A stretch of DNA of 64,000 bases from Martinezella tropici (GTDB taxonomy: Bacteria > Pseudomonadota > Alphaproteobacteria > Rhizobiales > Rhizobiaceae), in the NCBI GenBank assembly GCA_000799755.1, contig JUHI01000021.1:52232-116231 (forward strand). Direction: 5' to 3'. The notes below the pieces were generated by a model. That model ran no database searches and had not been told where the DNA came from. It saw nothing but the letters and a program-made list of their open reading frames with translations. Shown here piece after piece: positions 44,119-52,774 of this stretch. The translations under genes and the position numbers were made by a program. The first letter of the stretch is position 1; every line of letters begins with the position of its first letter.

Positions 44119-45162
44119 ATGATGATTTTGAAAGGCGCGTTTCGGCGCCTGGGTCTCTTTGCGCTTACCGCATTGCTGCCCACAGCAGTTCTCGCCGATG
44201 AACTCAACATCTATAACTGGGGCGAATACATCAATCCGGCCGTCCTCCAGAAGTTTGAGGAGGAAACCAAGATCAAGGTCAATCTCTCGACCTATTCCTC
44301 GAACGAGGAAATGCTCGCCAAGATCCAGGGCGGCGCCACCGGCTATGACATCGTCTTCCCGTCCGTGCACATGCAGGACATCATGGCCAAGCTCGATCTC
44401 CTCGAAAAGACCGATATCAGCAGCTATGAAGGCTTCAAGAACATCGACCCGCGCTTCCTGCGGGCGAAGAGCGACCCCAAGGGCGAATATTGCTTGCCCT
44501 ACGCCTTCGGCACGGTCGGCATTCTCTATAACCGCAGGGTTCTCGGCAAGGACATCACCGGCTGGAAGGATCTGGTCACAACGGTCAAGGCCAAGCATCT
44601 GAAGTTCACTCTGCTCGACGATATGCGCGAAGTGCTAGGTGTCGGTCTGATGCTCAACGGCCATTCCGTCAATTCGGTCAAGCCGGAAGAGCTGCAGCAG
44701 GCTGCAGATACGATCATCGACATGAAGCCCTATGTTGCCGCCTTCACCTACGATTCCCGGCCGATGGTCGAATCCGGCGATATTGCTGCTGCGCATTTCT
44801 TCGTCGGCTCTATGATCAACGTCTTCGGCAACCCCAAGGATCTTGGCTATGTCATTCCCGAGGAGGGCGCGACCATGTATCAGGAAGACATGTGCGTGCT
44901 GAAGACGGCGCCGAACAAGGCCAATGCCATCAAGTTCCAGCAGTTCTACACGCGTCCGGATATTGCGGCACTCAACGTCTCGCAGCAGACGAACGGCACG
45001 CCCAACGTTCCGGCGCGCCAATTGACGCCGGAAAACATCAAGAATAGCAAGGAGATCAATCCGACCGACGACACCATGAAGCGTCTGCAGATCTTCGAGA
45101 ATCTCGGTCCGGGGCTGCGTCAGTTCGATCGTGCATGGACGAAAGTCAAAACAGCGCAGTAG
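44119..45162 (+). CDS. PotD/PotF-like periplasmic binding protein
   Basis: Extracellular solute-binding protein for the divergent PotABC-like transporter, 347 residues. The signal peptide ends near VLA-DELN. The mature protein begins ELNIYNWGEYINPAVLQKFEEE, the typical start of polyamine-binding proteins, followed by YDIVFPS and LPYAFGTVGILYN. The ATG at 44119 follows AAGGGGAACAGAA. A longer upstream frame gives no signal peptide and is rejected. Polyamine or opine-like amines are possible ligands. The linked peptidase also suggests a small peptide or amide. Confidence 0.9.
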   Translation: MMILKGAFRRLGLFALTALLPTAVLADELNIYNWGEYINPAVLQKFEEETKIKVNLSTYSSNEEMLAKIQGGATGYDIVFPSVHMQDIMAKLDLLEKTDISSYEGFKNIDPRFLRAKSDPKGEYCLPYAFGTVGILYNRRVLGKDITGWKDLVTTVKAKHLKFTLLDDMREVLGVGLMLNGHSVNSVKPEELQQAADTIIDMKPYVAAFTYDSRPMVESGDIAAAHFFVGSMINVFGNPKDLGYVIPEEGATMYQEDMCVLKTAPNKANAIKFQQFYTRPDIAALNVSQQTNGTPNVPARQLTPENIKNSKEINPTDDTMKRLQIFENLGPGLRQFDRAWTKVKTAQ

Positions 45163-45176
45163 TATTGCAAAAGATA

Positions 45177-45199
45177 CTCCGCCCGGCCCGCGGGCGGAG
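45177..45199 (+). terminator. hairpin between binding protein and RpiR gene
   Basis: CTCCGCCCG (45177-45185) and CGGGCGGAG (45191-45199), a perfect 9-base GC-rich stem with loop GCCCG, 15 bases after the binding-protein stop. No T run. It is likely a partial terminator that favours the binding protein over the downstream regulator. Confidence 0.6.
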
Positions 45200-45216
45200 C
45201 TTCACCGGAGGGAAGA

Positions 45217-46074
45217 TTGTCGAAGCATATACTGAAGCTCGTTCAGAGCGCTGAGATGCGCAAGTCGAAATCCGACAAGCTGATATCAAGCTATATCGAG
45301 CGCAATATCGCCGAACTTCCCTTCGAGACAGCCAAATCCATTGCAGCAAGACTCGAGATCTCGCAGATGACCGTCGGCCGCTATCTGCGGCGGCTGGGTT
45401 TCGATGGTCTCGACGAACTCAAGGCGGCGTTGCGCCGTGGCAGTCGCTCCAATCCGGCCTGGCAGGTCAAGGGATCGCTGGATCGTTTCCAGGAGGATCT
45501 GCGCGACGGCAAGTTCCTTGCGGGCCTGTTGCAGCAGCAGGTCGACAATCTCGGCATGATTTACGAGCTGACGACGACGCCGCAATGGCAGCAGACCATC
45601 GATGCGCTGATCTCGGCGAGCGAGGTTTATGTCGCCGCCTATCAGAATGTTCGCGGCATTGCGCAATATTTCGCCGCCCAGCTTTCCTACACCCGGCCGC
45701 GGGTCGCCTTCATGGATGGCTTGAACGGCACCTACTCCGAACTGCTTGACGGTTCGGTCGAAGGCCGTGTGCTCTTCCTTCATGACGTCAGGCGCTTCGC
45801 CTCAAAGGCGCGACCGCTGGCGGAGGAGGCCCGCCGTGCCGGCGTCAAGGTCATTCTGCTGACGGATGAGTTCTGTCCCTGGGCGGAAGAGGTGTCGGAT
45901 ATCTCGCTTGTCATACCCGGTTCGCATGGCCCGCTTTGGGATGGGGCTGCGACGATGACCGCGGTGATGGATCTGCTTCTCAGCAACATCATCGTCCTTC
46001 TGCGCGGCAAGGTCGACGAGCGTGTCGAGCTTCTGACCCGTCTGCAGGATGTGTTCGGCGATTTCGAAAGCTAA
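45217..46074 (+). CDS. RpiR-family transcriptional regulator
   Basis: Regulator of 285 residues with an N-terminal HTH_6 domain (residues about 12-85, IAARLEISQMTVGRYLRRLGFDGLDEL) and a SIS sugar-isomerase-like domain (about 120-250). RpiR proteins normally sense phosphosugars or related metabolites. The TTG start at 45217 follows GGAGGGAAGA. It probably regulates the transporter on both sides of it. The last two sense-to-stop codons lie inside an interspersed palindromic element that begins at 46069. Confidence 0.88.
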   Translation: MSKHILKLVQSAEMRKSKSDKLISSYIERNIAELPFETAKSIAARLEISQMTVGRYLRRLGFDGLDELKAALRRGSRSNPAWQVKGSLDRFQEDLRDGKFLAGLLQQQVDNLGMIYELTTTPQWQQTIDALISASEVYVAAYQNVRGIAQYFAAQLSYTRPRVAFMDGLNGTYSELLDGSVEGRVLFLHDVRRFASKARPLAEEARRAGVKVILLTDEFCPWAEEVSDISLVIPGSHGPLWDGAATMTAVMDLLLSNIIVLLRGKVDERVELLTRLQDVFGDFES

Positions 46075-46172
46075 AGCGCGTCGCGATCTTTCAGATTCGC
46101 TCCCCGCGCTTTAGCTCTTTGATTTTTGCATGTCGTTGGCGCAAAACCGCTGCACACTTTTGCGCGACATGC
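46069..46172. repeat. interspersed palindromic element of rhizobial type
   Basis: Two adjoining hairpins. The first pairs AGCTAAAGCGCG (46069-46080) with CGCGCTTTAGCT (46105-46116). The second pairs GCATGTC plus GCGCAAAA (46128-46146) with TTTTGCGC plus GACATGC (46158-46172), with a short bulge. From memory, this pattern of AAAGCGCG followed by a GCATGTCG...CGACATGC hairpin is very common between genes of Rhizobium and relatives. I see one copy in the window. It supplies the RpiR stop codon and probably acts as that gene's transcript end. Confidence 0.75.
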
Positions 46173-46254
46173 TCTAATCACCGGCTCCTCGCTCCTTGCG
46201 CTTGCAGGAAGTCCGAGCATAAATGTAGCACCGCACCATGCCTTGAACCAATCG

Positions 46255-46848
46255 ATGACGACCGTGGCTTTGTTTTTCCGCGCCTTTTTCTGCACCGTCT
46301 TGGCGGCGGGTCCGACGCCTGCATTTGCCGAGGCAACCGGGCCCCAACTTCCGACCGTGCAGCAGCTGCAATCCGCACTTGACGAGGTGAAGCCTGGGCT
46401 TGCGCGAATCCGCGAGTTTTTCGGCTGCGTCCCCGTCTTCGAAAAGCCGATGACCATTCGCCTCTGCGCGCTGAAGGCGGAAGGAACCGATTTCGTTCAG
46501 TCCATTCCATTTCGGTTTGTCGACCGCCGCTGGCAGATCATCCTTGATCGCACGGGACGACCGCCGGATATGAATGGGGCTTGCGCTCCGCTCGATGTGG
46601 CGCAGGCTGAACTTCGCAAATTGCGCGGGGATGATAAGCTGCGCGTCGTCGGCGTGGCCGATGATGGCGAAGGAGACTTCACCACCACGCGAGGTATGCT
46701 GCGTGATCATACGGGCCCCTACCGCTTGACGTGCAGCTACAATGTCGTCACCGGCGCCGGCACAAAGACCCTACTGATTACCTATATCTGGCATGACGGC
46801 GCACGCTATATTGTCGATCCGGATATTGAGGCATGGCCGGATGAATAA
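46255..46848 (+). CDS. secreted hypothetical protein
   Basis: Protein of 197 residues with a signal peptide (FFRAFFCTVLAAGPTPAFA) and a mature part containing four or five Cys residues (for example FFGCVPVFEKPMTIRLCA and YRLTCSYNVV), suggesting disulfides in the periplasm. No family is recognised. The ATG at 46255 gives a clean signal peptide. Longer frames run into the palindromic repeat. The ribosome site is poor. It lies just after the repeat element and before a SnoaL-like gene, with no visible functional link. Confidence 0.65.
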   Translation: MTTVALFFRAFFCTVLAAGPTPAFAEATGPQLPTVQQLQSALDEVKPGLARIREFFGCVPVFEKPMTIRLCALKAEGTDFVQSIPFRFVDRRWQIILDRTGRPPDMNGACAPLDVAQAELRKLRGDDKLRVVGVADDGEGDFTTTRGMLRDHTGPYRLTCSYNVVTGAGTKTLLITYIWHDGARYIVDPDIEAWPDE

Positions 46849-46909
46849 TGGTAGCCGGTGGCGCACAGGCGCTGTGAATCTCGACATTGAATGTGGAGGA
46901 GATCTCGGA

Positions 46910-47293
46910 ATGACCGAGGATGAGAAGGCAATCCGGGATGTCGTGGAAAGCTGGACCGCAGCCAGCAAGGAGGGTGATACGACCACCGTTCTGGAGTTGA
47001 TGACGGATGATGTCGTCTTCATGGTTCCCGGTCGGGAGCCCTTCGGGAAGGAGGCGTTTGCCGCGGCTTCCAAGGGCATGGACGGCATGAAGATGGAGGG
47101 CGCAAGCGAGATCGTCGAGCTTCAGGTGCTCGGCGACTGGGCCTATATCCGCAACCATATCGACATAACCGTGACACCGCCGGGTGGCGATGCTGTTCAT
47201 CGTTCGGGCTATACTCTTACGCTTCTGCGCAAGGAGGCCGATGGTCAGTGGCGCCTCGCACGAGACGCACACCTTCTGTCCGTCCGCAACTGA
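46910..47293 (+). CDS. SnoaL/NTF2-like protein, SgcJ/EcaC type
   Basis: Small cone-shaped NTF2-fold protein of 127 residues. It shows the family pattern TEDEKAIRDVVESWTAASKEGD at the N-terminus, VVFMVPGREPFGKEAF in the middle and DGQWRLARDAHLL at the end. Proteins of this group (TIGR02246-like) have varied or unknown roles. The ATG at 46910 is preceded by GGAGGAG about ten bases away. A longer frame from 46793 has no support. Confidence 0.8.
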   Translation: MTEDEKAIRDVVESWTAASKEGDTTTVLELMTDDVVFMVPGREPFGKEAFAAASKGMDGMKMEGASEIVELQVLGDWAYIRNHIDITVTPPGGDAVHRSGYTLTLLRKEADGQWRLARDAHLLSVRN

Positions 47294-47332
47294 CCCGGCA
47301 TCGTTGTTAGCCTGTCGAATTCAATGGCTTCA

Positions 47333-48616
47333 TCAGGCCCTGTCCAGCGCAGACGCCAGGTCGGCGATCAGATCGTCTGGATGCTCGATCCCGATCGATA
47401 GGCGGATCGTCGATTCCAGCACGCCTATGCGGTGCCGCACGTCGATGGGCACGCCGGAATGCGTCGTCGTTGCTGGATGGGATGCAAGCGATTCCGTGCC
47501 GCCGAGGCTGACCGCGAGCTTGAAGATCTGCAGCGCGTTCAGGAATTTGAACGATGCCGGCTGGCCGCCCTTGATATCGAAGGAGAAGGTGGAGCCCGCG
47601 CCGCTGCATTGGGCGGCGAAGGTGCGGCCCGTTGCCGATGACGGATCGCTATAGGGCAGATAGTGGATCTGCTCGACCTTCGGGTGATCCCGCAGGAAAT
47701 CGGCCACGGCCCGGGCGTTGCTGTTGGCCCGTTCCATGCGGATCTGCAGCGTCTCCAGCGAGCGGCCGAGCATCCAGCAGGAATGTGGGTCGAGCTGCGT
47801 GCCGATCGCTCCGCGCAGTGCCTTCACCTGCTTGATGACAGCCTTGGAACCAAGGGCTGCGCCGGCGATCAGATCGGAATGGCCGCCGACATATTTGGTC
47901 AGCGAGTAGAGCGAGATATCCGCCCCATGTTCGATCGGCCGCTGGAAGACCGGGCCGAGCAGCGTGTTGTCGCACGCGACGATCGGCGTATGCCCCTGCT
48001 TCTTGCCGATCGCATCGGCAACGCGGCGGATCATCGCGATATCGACCAGGCTGTTCGTCGGATTGGCTGGCGTTTCGACGAGAATGACGGAGACGCGGCC
48101 CTTGGCCATGGCCTCTTCGGCTGCTGCCGTCACCGAGCCTTCGTTGACGCCATCGGCAAAGCCAACGGCTGCGACCCCGAGATTGAGGAATGTTTTAGCG
48201 ATCAGCGTTTCCGTACCGCCATAAAGCGGTTGGGAATGCAGGATTGCATCGCCCGGTCGTGCAAAGGTGAGAAGGGTGGTCGCGATTGCAGACATGCCGG
48301 AAGAAAACAGCGCGCCGCTTTCCGCTTTTTCATAGACAGCGAGACGATCCTCGACGATTTCGCTGTTGGGATGGTTGAAGCGCGAATAGACGAGGCCGAC
48401 GCCGGTGCCCGCCGGTGGCTCGGTACGGCCGGAGACATAGTTGAAGAAATCGCGCCCGTCCTCGGCCGATTTGAAAACGAAGGTGGAGGTCAGGAAAACC
48501 GGCGGCTTGACCGCGCCCTCGGACAGTTCCGGGTCGTAGCCATAATTCAGCATCTGGGTTTCGGGATGAAGTGCGTGGTTGCCGATATGCGTTTTGGACG
48601 GATGCGGCGCGGTCAT
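47333..48616 (-). CDS. cystathionine gamma-synthase/lyase family PLP enzyme
   Basis: Trans-sulfuration-type PLP-dependent enzyme, 427 residues. The cofactor Lys is in SLTKYVGGHSD (residue about 232). Other family motifs are YSRFNHPN, SGMSAIATTLL, QPLYGGTETLI, VETPANPTN and SLGGTESLASHPATTTHSG. It could be a gamma-synthase, gamma-lyase or methionine gamma-lyase. The sequence alone does not decide. The ATG at 48616 is preceded by GAGGAG. It is monocistronic, convergent with the SnoaL-like gene. Confidence 0.88.
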   Translation of the reverse strand: MTAPHPSKTHIGNHALHPETQMLNYGYDPELSEGAVKPPVFLTSTFVFKSAEDGRDFFNYVSGRTEPPAGTGVGLVYSRFNHPNSEIVEDRLAVYEKAESGALFSSGMSAIATTLLTFARPGDAILHSQPLYGGTETLIAKTFLNLGVAAVGFADGVNEGSVTAAAEEAMAKGRVSVILVETPANPTNSLVDIAMIRRVADAIGKKQGHTPIVACDNTLLGPVFQRPIEHGADISLYSLTKYVGGHSDLIAGAALGSKAVIKQVKALRGAIGTQLDPHSCWMLGRSLETLQIRMERANSNARAVADFLRDHPKVEQIHYLPYSDPSSATGRTFAAQCSGAGSTFSFDIKGGQPASFKFLNALQIFKLAVSLGGTESLASHPATTTHSGVPIDVRHRIGVLESTIRLSIGIEHPDDLIADLASALDRA

Positions 48617-48698
48617 GACGGTCTCCTCAGCCAACGACACGAATTTTAGAATCGCATCATATCATCAGTTGCGGTGCCGCTTGCCATAGTCTTTGGTA

Positions 48699-48734
48699 GA
48701 CGAGGCGGGTTCGCTTTGGCGAACCCGCCTCGTC
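48699..48734 (-). terminator. strong hairpin after ppk2
   Basis: Perfect 16-base inverted repeat with a TTTG loop: left arm 48699-48714, right arm 48719-48734 (GCGAACCCGCCTCGTC). It starts 8 bases after the ppk2 stop. There is no T run, but the stem is by far the strongest in the window. It should separate ppk2 from the next leftward gene. Confidence 0.75.
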
Positions 48735-48741
48735 AACATCG

Positions 48742-49656
48742 TCAGTAGATATCAGGCACGTACATTTCCGGCGGCACCGGCGTACGATGGTAGTCGGCGT
48801 TGCGCATGCGCTCCGGCAGGATGATTTCCGGCTTCGGCACGTTTTCGTAAGGGATCTGGCTCAGAAGATGGGCGATGCAGTTGAGGCGCGCCTTCTTCTT
48901 GTCGACGGCGTGGACGACCCACCAGGGGGCTTCCGGAATATGGGTGCGCTCCAGCATCTCTTCCTTGGCCTTGGTGTATTCTTCCCAATGCACGCGGCTC
49001 TGCAGGTCCATCGGCGAAAGCTTCCACTGCTTCAACGGGTCCTGGATGCGCATGTTGAAACGGAATTCCTGCTCCTCGTCGGTGATCGAGAACCAGTACT
49101 TCAGAAGGATGATGCCGGAGCGGACGAGCATGCGTTCGAAATCCGGCACGGAACGGAAGAACTCTTCCAGCTCCTCCGATGAGCAGAAGCCCATGACGCG
49201 CTCGACGCCGGCGCGGTTGTACCAGCTGCGGTCGAACAGCACCATTTCGCCTGCCGTCGGCAGGTGGGCGGTATAACGCTGGAAATACCACTGATGCCGT
49301 TCGCGCTCGGTCGGTGCCGGCAGCGCGACGACGCGGCAGACGCGCGGGTTGAGACGCTGTGTGACGCGCTTGATGGCGCCGCCCTTGCCGGCGGAATCGC
49401 GACCTTCGAACAGCACGACGACCTTGAGCTTCTTGTATTGCACCCAGTCCTGCAGGCGCACCAGCTCATGCTGAAGACGGAAGAGTTCGCGGAAGTAGAC
49501 CCTGCGGTCGAGGGTCGCTTCGCCTTCGCTGATGAGGCCCTCGGCGACCAGCTCATCGAGGCGATCCTCTTCGAGCTGCATTTCCAGCTCTTCGTCGAAG
49601 CTGTCGACGATCTCATCCTTGATGCGGCTGAGCGGGTCCTGGTTTTCTTCGGTCAT
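48742..49656 (-). CDS. ppk2: polyphosphate kinase 2
   Basis: Cytoplasmic enzyme transferring phosphate between polyphosphate and nucleoside di- or monophosphates, 304 residues, single PPK2 domain. Walker A is FEGRDSAGKGGAIK (residues about 83-96). The lid region is ALPAPTERERHQWYFQRY and Walker B is VLFDRSWYNRAGVERVMGF. An acidic N-terminal extension of about 50 residues precedes the domain. The single-domain length fits class I PPK2. It is a separate transcription unit, closed by a strong hairpin. Confidence 0.93.
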   Translation of the reverse strand: MTEENQDPLSRIKDEIVDSFDEELEMQLEEDRLDELVAEGLISEGEATLDRRVYFRELFRLQHELVRLQDWVQYKKLKVVVLFEGRDSAGKGGAIKRVTQRLNPRVCRVVALPAPTERERHQWYFQRYTAHLPTAGEMVLFDRSWYNRAGVERVMGFCSSEELEEFFRSVPDFERMLVRSGIILLKYWFSITDEEQEFRFNMRIQDPLKQWKLSPMDLQSRVHWEEYTKAKEEMLERTHIPEAPWWVVHAVDKKKARLNCIAHLLSQIPYENVPKPEIILPERMRNADYHRTPVPPEMYVPDIY

Positions 49657-49753
49657 TATGCGCCTCCTGCTCTGTTTTCATATTAGTGCTGCAGCCCTGA
49701 AGCCGCAGAAAGCCGGCACGTTGCTCGAGCATGTGCCGGCTGCGACTTCGGCA

Positions 49754-50542
49754 TTATTCTGCGGTCCAGCCGCCGTCGACGGAAAGCGTCGTGCCGGTAA
49801 TCTGCTTGGCGGCGTCGCCGCAAAGGAAGACGGCGATTGCCGCGACTTCATCGACGGTCACAAATTCCTTCGTCGGCTGGGCGGCCAAAAGCACGTCATG
49901 CTTGACCTGCTCTTCCGTCATGTTGCGGGCCTTCATGGTCTCGGGGATCTGCTTCTCGACGAGCGGCGTCCAGACATAGCCGGGCGCTATGGAGTTGACC
50001 GTCACGCCGTTCTGTGCGGCTTCGAGAGCAATGGTCTTTGTAAGACCGGTAATACCGTGCTTGGCGGAAACATAGGCAGACTTGAATGGCGAGGCGACGA
50101 GCGCATGCGCCGAGGACGTGTTGATGATGCGGCCCCATTTGCGCGCCTTCATGCCGGGAATGGCGGCCTTGATGGCGTAGAAGGCGGCAAGCAGGTTGAT
50201 GCGGATGATCGCTTCCCATTTGTCGTCGGGAAACTCTTCGATCGGGGCAACGAACTGGATGCCGGCATTGTTGACGAGAATATCGAGGCTACCGAAAGCT
50301 TCCTCGGCTTCATGCACCATGGCGGTAACTTCCTCGCCATTCATCATGTTGGCGCCGGAGTAGCGGCACTTTACGCCGAAATCAGCTTCGATGGCGGCGC
50401 GTTCCTTCTCGATCGCATCGGCATCGCCGAGGCCGTTGATCGTCACATTCGCACCCTCGGCTGCAAAGGCGCGGGCAATCGCAAGCCCGATGCCGCTCGT
50501 CGAACCGGTGACCAGTGCATTCTTCGAAGTCAACGAACCCAT
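49754..50542 (-). CDS. bdhA: 3-hydroxybutyrate dehydrogenase
   Basis: NAD-dependent SDR oxidising D-3-hydroxybutyrate to acetoacetate, 262 residues. It shows TGSTSGIGLAIA, NNAGIQFVAPIEEFP, the catalytic Ser in NTSSAHALVASPFKSAYV, YVSAK as YxxxK, and the BdhA-type lid segment WTPLVEKQIPE. It is divergent from acetoacetate decarboxylase, which uses its product. In rhizobia bdhA serves breakdown of polyhydroxybutyrate. Confidence 0.93.
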   Translation of the reverse strand: MGSLTSKNALVTGSTSGIGLAIARAFAAEGANVTINGLGDADAIEKERAAIEADFGVKCRYSGANMMNGEEVTAMVHEAEEAFGSLDILVNNAGIQFVAPIEEFPDDKWEAIIRINLLAAFYAIKAAIPGMKARKWGRIINTSSAHALVASPFKSAYVSAKHGITGLTKTIALEAAQNGVTVNSIAPGYVWTPLVEKQIPETMKARNMTEEQVKHDVLLAAQPTKEFVTVDEVAAIAVFLCGDAAKQITGTTLSVDGGWTAE

Positions 50543-50746
50543 AATGCTACTCCCGCAATCGCTATGACATGGTTGAGTAAAGGGAAATGCTCAAGCTGGG
50601 CGCACACTGCCAGCCTGATATGTCGCTTTGATTACAGTGGCGATGGGGCCTCTTGCCGCAACCGTTCGGCGCCTGACACTTCACTGTCATGCAACCGTGC
50701 AAATTTCCGCTCCGGCGCCCGGCGGTTTTCTCTAGCGACGGACAAT

Positions 50747-51496
50747 ATGATGAAGGTCGAAGACATCCTCAAGCATGCCTATGCAATGCCGCTGACCAAT
50801 CCCTCCTATCCGCCCGGACCCTACAGGTTCTTCGATCGAGAATATATCATCATCACCTACCGCACCTCGCGCGAAGCGCTTGAGGCGGTCGTGCCCGCAC
50901 CGCTCGAAATCGACGAGCCGCTGGTGAAATACGAATTCATCCGCATGCCCGATTCCACCGGCTTCGGCGATTATACCGAGACCGGGCAGGTCATCCCGGT
51001 CACCTATCGCGGGCAGAAGGGCGGCTACGTCCACTCCATGTATCTTGACGACGATGCGCCGATCACCGGCGGTCGCGAGATCTGGGGTTTCCCGAAGAAG
51101 CTTGCCAGCCCGAAGATCGTCAACGAGGGCGAGGTCATTGTCGGCACGCTGCATTACGGCAGCGTTCTCTGCGCCACGGGGACGATGGGCTACAAGCACA
51201 AGCCGGTCGATCAAGGGCCGCTTCTCTCTGTTCTTTCGGAGCCCAATTTCCTGATCAAGATCGTGCCGCATGTCGATGCCACCCCGCGCATCTGCGAGCT
51301 GGTGCGCTACTACCTGACGGATATCACCATCAAGGAAGCATGGACCTCGCCAGCCGCTCTCGATCTCAGGCCGCATGTCATGGCCGATGTCGCGCGGTTG
51401 CCGGTCCTCGAAGTGGTTTCCGCCGTGCATTTTACCGCCGATCTGACGCTCGGGCTGGGTGAAGTCGTTCACGACTACCTCGCTGAGCGTCGGTAA
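50747..51496 (+). CDS. adc: acetoacetate decarboxylase
   Basis: Enzyme converting acetoacetate to acetone and carbon dioxide, 249 residues. The active-site segment EIWGFPKKLASP contains the Schiff-base Lys and its pKa-lowering neighbour (residues 117-118). Other conserved parts are PGPYRF, YGEF-like VKYEFIRMPDS and GGYVHSMYLDD. The start is one of two adjacent ATGs at 50747 and 50750. A very long open frame upstream is a shadow of bdhA. Divergent promoters must lie at 50543-50746. A patatin-like gene follows 38 bases later. Confidence 0.92.
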   Translation: MMKVEDILKHAYAMPLTNPSYPPGPYRFFDREYIIITYRTSREALEAVVPAPLEIDEPLVKYEFIRMPDSTGFGDYTETGQVIPVTYRGQKGGYVHSMYLDDDAPITGGREIWGFPKKLASPKIVNEGEVIVGTLHYGSVLCATGTMGYKHKPVDQGPLLSVLSEPNFLIKIVPHVDATPRICELVRYYLTDITIKEAWTSPAALDLRPHVMADVARLPVLEVVSAVHFTADLTLGLGEVVHDYLAERR

Positions 51497-51534
51497 GCGG
51501 CTGCCTTATTGTTAGATGATACTGGAGACGGACC

Positions 51535-52692
51535 GTGCTTGAACGAAACGCCAAGGCTGCAGCCCCGACCATTTCTGAAATAGCCGCGCAATATGATCGT
51601 GTCGCTCTGGTGTTTCAGGGTGGCGGGGCGCTCGGCGCCTATCAGGCCGGTGTCTACCAGGCGTTGGCCGACGCCGGCTGTGAGCCCACCTGGCTTTCGG
51701 GCGTCTCGATCGGCGCGGTCAACGCGGCGATCATCGCCGGCAATGAGCCGAGCCGGCGCCTGCAGCGTCTGGAGCAGTTCTGGCAAATCATCTCCGGCCG
51801 CAAGATCTGGGCCTATACGCCGGAAGGCGACTTTTTCCGCGATATCCGTAACCGCACCAGCTCTTGGATGACGATGACGATGGGCCAGCCCGGCTTCTTC
51901 AAGCCGCGCTTTCCAAATCCCTGGCTCGAACTGCCGGGTGCCGAAGGCGCGACCAGCTTCTACGATTCGTCCGAGCTGAAGAAGACGCTGGAGATGCTGA
52001 TCGACTTCGACGTGCTCAACGATGGCAAGAAGCGTTTCAGCGTCGGCGCCGTCAATGTGCGCACCGGCAACTTCGTCTATTTCGACACCGACAACATCCG
52101 CATCGGCCCCGAGCACATCATGGCAAGCGGCGCCCTGCCGCCCGCCTTGCCGTCCATTCGTATCGAAGGCGAATATTATTGGGACGGCGGCATCGTTTCC
52201 AACACGCCGCTGCAATATCTGCTCGATCAGGAAGAAGACCGCAGCTCGCTCGTCTTCCAGGTGGATCTGTTCAGCGCCCGCGGCGTCCTGCCGCGCAGCA
52301 TGCCGGATGTGCTGTCACGCCATAAAGACATCATGTATTCGAGCCGCACGCGGCAGAACACCGACAATTTCAAGCGCATCCACGGGCTGAAGATGAAGCT
52401 GCTCGGTGCGTTGAAGCGGGTGCCGAAGGACCAGCTGACGCCTGAAGAGGAAGAGCTGATCGCGGATTATTCTAATGCCGGCGTCGTCAACATCGTGCAT
52501 CTGATCTATCAGCATAAGAGCTACGAAGGCCACGCCAAGGACTATGAGTTCTCCGGCACTTCGATGCGCGAGCATTGGGACATGGGACTTGAAGACACCA
52601 AGCGCACGCTGCGTCACAGCGAATGGCTGCTGCCACCCTTTAGTGACGATGCCGTCGCGATCCATGATCTGCACCGCGAAGATCCGGTTTGA
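51535..52692 (+). CDS. patatin-like phospholipase
   Basis: Patatin-fold lipid acyl hydrolase, 385 residues. It shows the oxyanion-hole GGGALGAYQAG (residues 29-39), the nucleophile GVSIG with Ser58, and the dyad Asp near residue 217 in WDGGIVSN. A C-terminal region of about 110 residues (DUF3734-like, EGHAKDYEFSGTSMREHW) follows. The GTG start has GGAG upstream. It is in the same direction as adc and probably cotranscribed. Given bdhA and adc, it may act on storage polymer or its granule lipids, which is inference. Confidence 0.88.
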   Translation: MLERNAKAAAPTISEIAAQYDRVALVFQGGGALGAYQAGVYQALADAGCEPTWLSGVSIGAVNAAIIAGNEPSRRLQRLEQFWQIISGRKIWAYTPEGDFFRDIRNRTSSWMTMTMGQPGFFKPRFPNPWLELPGAEGATSFYDSSELKKTLEMLIDFDVLNDGKKRFSVGAVNVRTGNFVYFDTDNIRIGPEHIMASGALPPALPSIRIEGEYYWDGGIVSNTPLQYLLDQEEDRSSLVFQVDLFSARGVLPRSMPDVLSRHKDIMYSSRTRQNTDNFKRIHGLKMKLLGALKRVPKDQLTPEEEELIADYSNAGVVNIVHLIYQHKSYEGHAKDYEFSGTSMREHWDMGLEDTKRTLRHSEWLLPPFSDDAVAIHDLHREDPV

Positions 52693-52774
52693 GCCGGCAG
52701 ACGAAAGGCGGCTGGATTTCAGGGTTGATTAGGCCGGCGCGAGCGTTGCAAGCTCCGGCTTTCGCACGACGGTC

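Noticed and set aside
50674..50689. TGACA-CTTCAC-TGTCA inverted repeat between bdhA and adc
   Set aside because: Arms of only five bases, and no regulator gene is nearby. Too weak to call an operator.
49532..50746. Long upstream extension of the acetoacetate decarboxylase frame
   Set aside because: The extension is antisense to bdhA. The enzyme starts with its normal N-terminus at 50747.
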